Positions 1 to 7,519 of a stretch of DNA of 64,000 nt are shown here, piece after piece (position 1 is the first letter of the stretch; each line of letters opens with the position of its first letter). The notes beneath the pieces are model-generated. The model was not told the DNA's origin, made no database searches, and saw only the letters and a list, made by a program, of their open reading frames with translations. A program made the position numbers and the translations under genes. The stretch comes from Paraburkholderia sp. NMBU_R16 (GTDB lineage Bacteria; Pseudomonadota; Gammaproteobacteria; Burkholderiales; Burkholderiaceae): NCBI RefSeq assembly GCF_013282575.1, contig NZ_JAAAYE010000023.1, forward strand, positions 26,576 through 90,575, given 5' to 3'.

Positions 1-39
1 GCCGATCCATCCCCCGCTTTTCGGATACCGCTTTCCATA

Positions 40-1389
40 GTGAACGCCTCTCTTGAACAACTGCAGGCCGGACAACTCATCGGAACCCGGGAGCTCAAGC
101 TTGCTTGCGGGTTGACCGAGTTCCCGCGCGAAATTTTCTCGCTTGCCGAGACGCTGGAAGTCCTCGATCTTTCGGGAAATGCACTGTCGACGCTGCCCGA
201 CGATTTGCCCCGGCTAACGAAACTGCGCATCCTTTTCGCCTCGAATAACTGCTTCACCGAGTTGCCCGATGTCCTTGGCGAATGCCGGCAACTCGGCATG
301 GTCGGCTTCAAGGCGAATCGGATACGCCGCGTTTCGGCCGAATCGCTGCCGCGCAAGCTGCGCTGGCTGATCCTGACGGACAACGAGGTCGAAGTGCTGC
401 CAGCCGAACTTGGACAGTGTTCGCTGCTGCAAAAGTTGATGCTTGCCGGTAACCGGCTTAGCGCGTTGCCAGGCGAAATGGCTGCCTGCACCCGGCTCGA
501 ACTGCTGCGTCTTTCGGCGAATCGGCTGGCAGCGCTACCCGAATGGCTCGCCGACTTGCCGCGCCTGTCGTGGCTGGCCTACGCCGGCAACCCGTTCGGC
601 GCATCGCTCGAAACAGCGGCCTCGGCCGAAACGACGATCGCCGATATTCGATGGGAATCGCTCGTTCTCGATGAAAAGCTCGGCGAAGGCGCGTCGGGCA
701 TCATTTATCGCGCCAAGCTGCTTGTTCATGGCGAAGAGCGCGATGCGCGATCGGTCGCGGTGAAGCTTTTCAAAGGCGCGGTCACGAGCGACGGTTTGCC
801 GGACCGCGAGATGGCCGCCTGCATTCATGCGGGACGCCACGCGAACCTGATTCCTGTGCTCGGTAGGGTAGCGGGCCACCCCATGGGCCAGCACGGGCTG
901 GTCATGGAGCTGATCGATCCTGCGTTCGCCAATCTGGCGGGGCCGCCGAGCCTTGATTCCTGCACGCGCGACATCTATCCGGCCGATGCGCGGTTCGATC
1001 TGGCTGGGGCCTGCGGTATCGCCTATGGCATTGCGTCGGCTGCTCGACATCTGCATGAGCGCGGGATCATGCATGGCGATCTCTATGCCCACAACATCTT
1101 GCACCGCGGTGGCGGGCGCGCGTTGTTGGGGGACTTTGGGGCGGCGTCGTTGTACGACACCACGGATCGAAGACTTGGGTCGGCGTTGCAACGGCTGGAG
1201 GTACGGGCATTCGGGTATTTGCTCGAAGAGCTGATCGCGTGCTGCACCGAGCGAACGGCGCCTCTGGCGAGCGGACTCGAAGTGCTCGCTGCGGCGTGTC
1301 TGAGCGAAGACGCCGCGAGCCGGCCTTCGTTCGAGGCCATCGTTTCCGAATTACAGCGCTGGGCGTGTGCTTCGTGCATGGAGGAATGA
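40..1389 (+). CDS. Leucine-rich-repeat serine/threonine protein kinase
   Basis: About 449 residues. The first ~190 residues are a run of leucine-rich repeats (recurring LxxLxLsgNxLsxLPxxL). From about residue 212 a protein-kinase fold follows: glycine loop LGEGASG, VAVK lysine, a catalytic loop HGDLYAHNIL near residue 344 in place of the usual HRDLKxxN, and a DFG motif. There is no signal peptide or membrane segment, so it is predicted to be cytosolic. The GTG start at 40 is taken by similarity to remembered Burkholderia homologues of ~440 residues; the frame stays open to the window edge, so an upstream start cannot be excluded. The Gly replacing Arg before the catalytic Asp is a non-RD arrangement, but Asp, Asn and DFG are kept, so activity is plausible. 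The substrate is unknown. Confidence 0.88.
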   Translation: MNASLEQLQAGQLIGTRELKLACGLTEFPREIFSLAETLEVLDLSGNALSTLPDDLPRLTKLRILFASNNCFTELPDVLGECRQLGMVGFKANRIRRVSAESLPRKLRWLILTDNEVEVLPAELGQCSLLQKLMLAGNRLSALPGEMAACTRLELLRLSANRLAALPEWLADLPRLSWLAYAGNPFGASLETAASAETTIADIRWESLVLDEKLGEGASGIIYRAKLLVHGEERDARSVAVKLFKGAVTSDGLPDREMAACIHAGRHANLIPVLGRVAGHPMGQHGLVMELIDPAFANLAGPPSLDSCTRDIYPADARFDLAGACGIAYGIASAARHLHERGIMHGDLYAHNILHRGGGRALLGDFGAASLYDTTDRRLGSALQRLEVRAFGYLLEELIACCTERTAPLASGLEVLAAACLSEDAASRPSFEAIVSELQRWACASCMEE

Positions 1390-1390
1390 A

Positions 1391-1408
1391 GCGAAGCCTC
1401 GGCTTCGC
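1391..1408. terminator. Perfect stem-loop between convergent genes
   Basis: GCGAAGCC-TC-GGCTTCGC forms a perfect 8-bp stem with a 2-base loop just after the kinase stop codon, in the short gap before the convergent DUF2182 gene. No T-tract follows on either strand, so it is at best an atypical bidirectional terminator. Confidence 0.35.
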
Positions 1409-1433
1409 GGCAAACCTGGCCAAATCGGGCGAC

Positions 1434-2225
1434 TCACACCACCAACGTCACCCCCGCCCAAACGATCAACACTGCACCCAGCGCGCGTCCCACGTACTCG
1501 CCGCCAGGCAACAGCTTTTCCACGAACACCAAAAACGACAGCGCAGCAATCCAGACGAGATTCATGACTCCGCCAACGAACAGCAGCGCCATCAGCATCC
1601 AGCAGCACCCCACGCAATAAGCGCCATGGCGCATCCCGAGCATCAAACTGCCCAAGACACCGGGGCGCCAATGCGCCATGAGGAAATTCACCGGTGACCG
1701 GCATTGCGCGAGACAGGCACGTTTGAATGGCGAGAATTGATAAAGCCCCGCAGCAACCAGCACGATCGCCGAAAACAACGCACTCCGTGACCAAAGCATC
1801 ATGTCGGACATGAGCCCTGTCGGCTGCAAAATGCTCTGCAGCAACGCCATGCCGATCGAGAATCCGAGCCACGTCGCCAGATAGCCGGCCAACAGCATGA
1901 GCGAAGGCACTGCCGTACCCATCCCGGCAGCGCCGTAGTGCCGTAATACGCGTCGATACAACAGGACGAGCGGCGCGGCACTGGGCGTCATCATCGCGAT
2001 CATCATCGTCCACCACATGAGAATCGCGGTCGGCAAGGACGGATCCATGCTGCCCGATCGATCGGTCAAGAGATGGGGAAACAGTGCGATCGAGGTCATG
2101 CGCAGCGCGGACATGCCCATGCCCGCGCCAGACCAGAGATAGGACCACGACAACGCGACGACCGCGATCAAGCCGAACGCGGTAATGGCGCGCTCGCGCC
2201 GAAGCAGATCGTCGATACGGCTCAT
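1434..2225 (-). CDS. DUF2182 integral membrane protein
   Basis: 263 residues with about six or seven membrane segments. It has the family hallmarks: a Met/Trp-rich stretch (MWWTMMIAMMTPSAAP) around residues 50-65 and a Cys/Met-rich helix with VGCCWMLM in the C-terminal half. These thiol and thioether residues inside membrane helices suggest metal handling, possibly copper, but no function is established from sequence. Its ATG overlaps the stop codon of the upstream DUF1326 gene (ATGA), so the two are translationally coupled. The pairing of these two families is recurrent and implies a joint function. Confidence 0.85.
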   Translation of the reverse strand: MSRIDDLLRRERAITAFGLIAVVALSWSYLWSGAGMGMSALRMTSIALFPHLLTDRSGSMDPSLPTAILMWWTMMIAMMTPSAAPLVLLYRRVLRHYGAAGMGTAVPSLMLLAGYLATWLGFSIGMALLQSILQPTGLMSDMMLWSRSALFSAIVLVAAGLYQFSPFKRACLAQCRSPVNFLMAHWRPGVLGSLMLGMRHGAYCVGCCWMLMALLFVGGVMNLVWIAALSFLVFVEKLLPGGEYVGRALGAVLIVWAGVTLVV

Positions 2226-2866
2226 GCGGCAGCGCGATGCCGGATCAAGCCCTTGTTGTTCATGTGCAGCCGCGCGAACTGCGCGTAAGTGCCCTTGATA
2301 TCGAGCGCGATATTGCCCTGGGAGCGGCCCGTGCCCGAGCCGATCTCGGCCAGCTCATACTCGAAACCTTGCGGTAGATCGATCCGGGCGCGATGCTCGG
2401 CGCCGGTCACGATATTGCGAATCGGCTCCCCAACGAGATCGAATACCCCGTCGACATGAACGCGCCCACGCCTGGCATCGACATCCACGTCGAACTCGAT
2501 CTGCGTGAAGATCGGATCGAATGCCTGCTCGAGCGTCGAAGCATAGACCGAGAACATCGTTGCAAACGGTTCGGTGTCCTGCCCCGTCATGATCTTCAGA
2601 ATCGCTTCGCGTTGCTCGGGGCTCGCCTGCTCGTCGACGACCGGCTGGCATTTCCCCTTACCCTCGTGAATGGGTCCCGGCCACTGAAAAACCACCGCGA
2701 TCTTGACGCCGTTAAGACGCACGTCGCCGTAATAACCGCTGCTGATGGAAATGGCCCCCATCGCTTCGCAAAAGCCATGAGTTGGCGTTGCGCTGAACTG
2801 GCAAGGGCAACCGTATGAACAATTGCAGCTGATTAATTCGGTACCTTCGATTTCCCACGGGATCAT
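2222..2866 (-). CDS. DUF1326 domain protein
   Basis: 214 residues starting at MIPWEIEG, chosen because a strong AGGGGGG ribosome site lies just upstream; a longer frame extends further but shows no sensible N-terminus. The N-terminal cluster CNCSYGCPCQF (Cys residues at about 14, 16, 20 and 22) is typical of DUF1326 and looks like a metal or disulfide site. The rest is predicted soluble and beta-rich. It is first in a two-gene operon with the DUF2182 membrane protein (4-base overlap). The partner's Cys/Met-rich helix makes metal transfer or insertion a reasonable guess, but no biochemical role can be read directly. Confidence 0.85.
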   Translation of the reverse strand: MIPWEIEGTELISCNCSYGCPCQFSATPTHGFCEAMGAISISSGYYGDVRLNGVKIAVVFQWPGPIHEGKGKCQPVVDEQASPEQREAILKIMTGQDTEPFATMFSVYASTLEQAFDPIFTQIEFDVDVDARRGRVHVDGVFDLVGEPIRNIVTGAEHRARIDLPQGFEYELAEIGSGTGRSQGNIALDIKGTYAQFARLHMNNKGLIRHRAAA

Positions 2867-2960
2867 GATCGCCCCCCTTCCTTCTCTCGAGCGACGAGAA
2901 GCTCGAGTAGCTGGTTGGAATCTAGTTCCCCGCGGGATGAAGTCAAGGTCACAACACCGA

Positions 2961-5918
2961 TTACATCGGCCACTCCGTAAGCAGCCGTCCGACGCCCGCC
3001 GCGTCGCCGCAGGTCGGCCAAACGAGCACTTCGAAATGCTCGGGCGCAACGGGCTGCGAATACAGGTAACCCTGGGCGAAATCGCACCCGATGGCGCGCA
3101 GAAAGTCGCGTTGCTCCGTTGTCTCCACGCCTTCCGCAATGACTTTCAATCCCAGCTTGTGCGCCAGTACTACCATGGCCTCGCAAAGCGCCTGATTGTT
3201 GCCGTCGAATCCAACGTTATGCACGAACGACCGATCGATCTTCAGGTAATCGATATCGAACCGCTTCAGATAAGCCAATGACGAATAGCCGGTGCCGAAG
3301 TCGTCGATCGACACCCGGATTCCGGCGTCGCGGAAGGTCAAGAGCTTTTCGTTGAGCTCGGCATCGAGCAAGAGACCCTCGGTGATTTCAACGGCGATGC
3401 TTTCGCCGGGCAGGCCTTCCTGCGCAAGATAATCCGACCAGTGGGCGCAAACCTGGCCGTCTTGCCGAATTTGCACGGGCGACATGTTGACGCTGATCTG
3501 AAACGCCGGGTCGAAGCGGTCGCGCCATTGCCGTGCGAACTGCACCGCCTGTTTGAAGACCCAATCGCCGATCGCGACGATGAGGCCCGTTTCTTCGGCC
3601 AACGGAATGAAGTCATGAGGGCTCACCATCCCGCGCTCGGGATGCAGCCAGCGGATCAGCGCCTCCGCCTTGCGGATCTCCCCCGTCGCGAGATCGACGA
3701 TCGGCTGATAGTAGACCTGGAACTGATTGCCCTGGATCGCGGCCCGTAGATCGCTCGTCAAGCGAAGGCGCCTTTGCGCGGCGACGCGCAAATCGGGCGT
3801 GAAGTAGCCGACGCGGTTGCGCCCGGCATTTTTAGCCGCGTACATGGCCTGATCGACGTTCTTGAACAGCACGTCGAGCTGGGCGGCATCGTCGGGATAG
3901 ATCGTCACGCCGATGCTCGCCGAAATGAAAGCCTCGTCCGAACCCAGATCGAACGGCTCGACCAGCTTCTCGATGATCGCGCCAGCAATCTCTCCGACAC
4001 TTGCCGTATCGTCCAGTCTAGGCAAAATGATCGTGAATTCGTCGCCGCCAAGACGGGCGACCGTATCCGACTCCCGGACACACGAGCTGATTCGCCGGGC
4101 GGCTTCGATCAGCAAAACATCCCCTTTGTCGTGTCCGAGGGAGTCGTTGACCTCCTTGAAGCGATCGAGATCGATCAACATCAATGCCATTTGCTTGCCG
4201 CAACTTTCGGATAACCGCGCCTCGTGCTCCAAGCGGTTATGAAACATCTGACGATTGGGCAATCGGGTCAATGCATCGAAATTGGCTTGCTTCCAGATGG
4301 TTTCCTCGAACACCATGCGGTCCGACAGATCGCGGCCGATGGCAAGCACGGAACTGACGTTGCCCGAGGAGTCGATTTCCGGCGTCAGGGAAATATGCGA
4401 GCATTGCTCCCGCCCATTCTCGCCCTTCCATTTCAGTTCGAATTGCGTCCTTTTCCCGGTCGAAATCGCTTCGCCGATCTTGTATTCGTAGCGCAGCGTG
4501 TCCGGGCCACCCGGAAATTCGGAGGGCCGCTTGTTGAGCGCCTCTTCGAGCGTGCATCCGGCCATCGCGCAAAAGGCCGGATTGGCGTACGTGCGGCGGA
4601 AATCCCGGTCGTAGCGAGTTATCGTATCGGGCGAGTTTTCGATGAGGGTCCGAAAAGCCCGCTCCCGCCTCGTCAGCGCCACCGTTCTTTCGGCGACGGT
4701 CTCCTCGAGAGACGCGTTGATTTCGTTGATCTTCTGTATTTTCTGGCCGATCGCGGCACTCATTCGTTCGAATCGCTGCGCCAATCTTCCCAGTTCGTCG
4801 ACGCGACGCGCATCGCCGCTTGCGTGCACCAACGCGTCGGCGCCCGCCCCTGCCTCGTTGCCCGTATCGTCCATCTTGCGTACGAGCTCGTTCAGCGGGC
4901 TAGTAATGCTGTGCGAAATGAAGTAGGCAAGAAAAATCGAAAGCAAAAGACCCGATATGCCGACCAGTATGATTTCGTTGCGAGCCGATTGCGCCTCTGC
5001 GGTCAGCTTTTGTTCGGCAATCGCACTGATGACAAACCACGAAGTCCCGGGAATTCCGGTGTACGTGGCAAGGTAGTGGCCGCCACTGTTGCCTGCGAAA
5101 TCGATGAAACCGTTCGAGCTGCGATTCGATCCCCGGCTGGCCATTTTCGTGACCAGTTCGGGCGGGGCCAGCCCTCCGAGGTCGCTCGAGCCTCCGCCCG
5201 CGCGCAGAACGATGCGATTGTCGCCGGCATCGAAAACGCAAATCTGGGTCCCGCTGCCTACGGCGAATTCATTGAAGATCGCCGAGAAGTGTTCGGGACG
5301 AATGATGAGAACCAGAGTGCCGATCTGGCGATTGCCGTTTTTACCGATAATGGCTCGCGCCATGGCGAGATCCCGGCGGCCGCTGCCGACATCATGGCTG
5401 CCCCAGTATGGGCGTCCATTCAGGCCGCGGGCGCGCTCCACCAGGTGCATCACGTCGTGGGTCAGCAGCGCGAATGCCTGCGTGTCCATGATGCGGTCGC
5501 GATTGTCGAGCAGGTACTTCTGGTTGATGAAATCCATCGAGCCATAGCGCTCCAGCAACAGCTTCGTGACCTGCTCCCGCGCCTCGCTCTGTTCTTTCGC
5601 GGAACCGCTGACGGCTTTCACGAGGCTGTCCTGAACCCTGTCCGACAGCATGAGATGAGTGCTTTCGGTCTCGATCTGCGCCATCTCCAATTCGATATTC
5701 TTCGATACCTGTCTGACCGCCTCCTTCGAAAAAATCTCCGCCTTCTCCTTGATTGCGGCCGTGGATTCGGCATACGAGATGTAGCCCGAAATCAGCAAAG
5801 GCAGCAGTGAAAGCAGGACGAATGCCGTCATCAGCCGGTAGCGGATCTCGACGCGGCGCAGTACGTCCAGCGAAAGGTAGGCGAACATGCGTCGCAACGG
5901 AACGATGATTGGGTTCAT
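2961..5918 (-). CDS. Cache-HAMP-PAS-GGDEF-EAL cyclic-di-GMP enzyme
   Basis: 985-residue inner-membrane protein. Order: N-terminal membrane helix (~residues 28-50), periplasmic dCache-like sensor (~50-315), second membrane helix, HAMP (~335-395), PAS (~415-535), GGDEF domain with an intact GGDEF signature at residue 624, and EAL domain with an EALIRW signature at ~751 plus the downstream KIDRSFV and AEGVET motifs. Both signatures are intact, so both diguanylate cyclase and phosphodiesterase activity are possible. Its start overlaps the stop of the solute-binding protein gene by four bases. The coupling suggests that the binding protein loads or modulates the periplasmic sensor domain. Confidence 0.93.
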   Translation of the reverse strand: MNPIIVPLRRMFAYLSLDVLRRVEIRYRLMTAFVLLSLLPLLISGYISYAESTAAIKEKAEIFSKEAVRQVSKNIELEMAQIETESTHLMLSDRVQDSLVKAVSGSAKEQSEAREQVTKLLLERYGSMDFINQKYLLDNRDRIMDTQAFALLTHDVMHLVERARGLNGRPYWGSHDVGSGRRDLAMARAIIGKNGNRQIGTLVLIIRPEHFSAIFNEFAVGSGTQICVFDAGDNRIVLRAGGGSSDLGGLAPPELVTKMASRGSNRSSNGFIDFAGNSGGHYLATYTGIPGTSWFVISAIAEQKLTAEAQSARNEIILVGISGLLLSIFLAYFISHSITSPLNELVRKMDDTGNEAGAGADALVHASGDARRVDELGRLAQRFERMSAAIGQKIQKINEINASLEETVAERTVALTRRERAFRTLIENSPDTITRYDRDFRRTYANPAFCAMAGCTLEEALNKRPSEFPGGPDTLRYEYKIGEAISTGKRTQFELKWKGENGREQCSHISLTPEIDSSGNVSSVLAIGRDLSDRMVFEETIWKQANFDALTRLPNRQMFHNRLEHEARLSESCGKQMALMLIDLDRFKEVNDSLGHDKGDVLLIEAARRISSCVRESDTVARLGGDEFTIILPRLDDTASVGEIAGAIIEKLVEPFDLGSDEAFISASIGVTIYPDDAAQLDVLFKNVDQAMYAAKNAGRNRVGYFTPDLRVAAQRRLRLTSDLRAAIQGNQFQVYYQPIVDLATGEIRKAEALIRWLHPERGMVSPHDFIPLAEETGLIVAIGDWVFKQAVQFARQWRDRFDPAFQISVNMSPVQIRQDGQVCAHWSDYLAQEGLPGESIAVEITEGLLLDAELNEKLLTFRDAGIRVSIDDFGTGYSSLAYLKRFDIDYLKIDRSFVHNVGFDGNNQALCEAMVVLAHKLGLKVIAEGVETTEQRDFLRAIGCDFAQGYLYSQPVAPEHFEVLVWPTCGDAAGVGRLLTEWPM

Positions 5919-7210
5919 TTGTAGTGCATCGTTGCCTGATTCTTGACCGACTGGTCGAGAAGCGTCGCCGCTTGCGCGGCCGTCGTCTTTCCGAGTAGCA
6001 CATCCTGCATCAGCCGATGCAACTCCTCGATCGAGTTCGACGGCAGCACCGAATAGTAGGGGCTCGAAGTCACGGGAAAACGGCCGACCCTGTTGGTGTA
6101 GTCGATCATGATCTGATCCGTCACGATCGGTCCCGTCACATGTTCGAACGGCGGAATGTTGTGACGCTTTCGTTGGAGAATGGAAAAACCCTTTCCGGCG
6201 ATGAATTCGAGAAAACGCATGGCGGCAGCCTTGCGCGGGGTTTCGCAGACCGCAAATCCGGTTTCACTGCCCATTACGGGCACGACGAGCTTGCCGGGCG
6301 CGTTCCAGGGTGGGATAAAAACGCCGACTTTGAACGGGTTCCCGTGCAGGAGCAGCCCGGCTGCCCAGCTGCCATGCAAGACCATCGCGACCTTGCCCTG
6401 CTTGAAAAGCTGGATGCCGCCATCGTAATCGGTGGCCATGAATCCTTTCTGCACGTATCCGCGGTCGGCCAACAGCAGCATCTTGGCAAAGATGTCGGCC
6501 ACCTCTGGCGTATTCAGATCGAGCGAGCCGTCGCCCATCTTCCGCTTCCAGCCGCTCTCACGTGCCGCGACATCGTTGGCGAAGCCTGAAGCGAACGGAC
6601 CGTTCCCGAGCATGTTCGGAAACCCGCCGTTGAGCATGATCGGTACGAACCCTGCGCGCTTGAGCTGCTCGCAGACCAGCAGGAACGCTCGGAAATCCGT
6701 CGGCAAAGCCTTGATTCCGGCTTTTGCGAATATGGCCTTGTTGTAATAGATCGGCGTCGTCGCCACGCCGCCGGATATGCCGAAGTCCTTACCCTGGCGG
6801 CTGGTCCAATCCTCCTTCAACGGACCGAGCATGTTGGCCCACGCCGCGGTCGAGCGGACATCGGCAAGCACCCCCTCGTCGGCCAGCTCGGCCGCATAGG
6901 CATTAGGGTTGACACTGACGACATCGGGCAGATTGCCCGATGCGATTCGCGGCTTGATATTGTCCTCGACCGTGTCGCCAATCATGAACTGTACGTTCAC
7001 GCGGATATCCGGGTTCAGCCGCATGAACTCGGCCGCGATCTGAAGCATTTGCTGGGGCCAGTCAGGCGCCCAGATCAACGCGGTGAGGGTCGTGGCGGCC
7101 GGTCTCGGCACGCTCGGCGACACAGACGTCCGCTGCCGGCAGCCGCACAGCGCTACCAGAAGCAGTGCAGCCATGGCGGACACGCCGAGGGCAATACCGA
7201 TTTGTCGCAC
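5915..7210 (-). CDS. Family 1 extracellular solute-binding lipoprotein
   Basis: 431 residues with a lipoprotein signal peptide (hydrophobic core then lipobox LCGC, Cys ~25). The body resembles sugar-binding proteins of ABC transporters (family 1): an early TALIWAPDWPQQ strand, a DVVSVNPNAYAAEL segment and a GKVAMVLHGSW motif. No permease or ATPase genes lie nearby. It is translationally coupled to the following membrane GGDEF-EAL gene, so a sensory role (ligand capture for the Cache domain) is more likely than transport. The ligand is unknown; a carbohydrate is the family default. Confidence 0.88.
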   Translation of the reverse strand: MRQIGIALGVSAMAALLLVALCGCRQRTSVSPSVPRPAATTLTALIWAPDWPQQMLQIAAEFMRLNPDIRVNVQFMIGDTVEDNIKPRIASGNLPDVVSVNPNAYAAELADEGVLADVRSTAAWANMLGPLKEDWTSRQGKDFGISGGVATTPIYYNKAIFAKAGIKALPTDFRAFLLVCEQLKRAGFVPIMLNGGFPNMLGNGPFASGFANDVAARESGWKRKMGDGSLDLNTPEVADIFAKMLLLADRGYVQKGFMATDYDGGIQLFKQGKVAMVLHGSWAAGLLLHGNPFKVGVFIPPWNAPGKLVVPVMGSETGFAVCETPRKAAAMRFLEFIAGKGFSILQRKRHNIPPFEHVTGPIVTDQIMIDYTNRVGRFPVTSSPYYSVLPSNSIEELHRLMQDVLLGKTTAAQAATLLDQSVKNQATMHYK

Positions 7211-7519
7211 TTCAGATCGCCTTTGGGTCTGCCAGCGCTGAATGCTGGCAACGGTTGGACTGCGTGAGTAAGTTCATGGCGGCCGGCGAGGCAAACGAGG
7301 CGTTAACCGCATATCGGCAACAATCGGTGAACCTTTAGGCATCGGTCCGCTCGACGATCGCCGCGCGGCATTCCGATTGCTTACCTTGCCTACTCCTGTG
7401 AACGGTAGGAGCGCCATGCCCCCGACAAGCGCGAGCCTTGGCCTCACGAGGTTTCGACGAATCGTGATACGTTCACGCGGGTCGCCACGCCATGAGTGTC
7501 AAAAGAGGAAACATCGTTA
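7211..7519. other. Divergent intergenic region
   Basis: About 300 bases between the divergent solute-binding protein and penicillin-acylase genes. It must hold both promoters. I could not assign convincing -35/-10 pairs, and no small gene was seen. Confidence 0.4.

Noticed and set aside
4224..5810. A 528-codon open frame on the + strand
   Set aside because: Antisense shadow of the Cache-GGDEF-EAL gene in high-GC DNA; no ribosome site and no domain.
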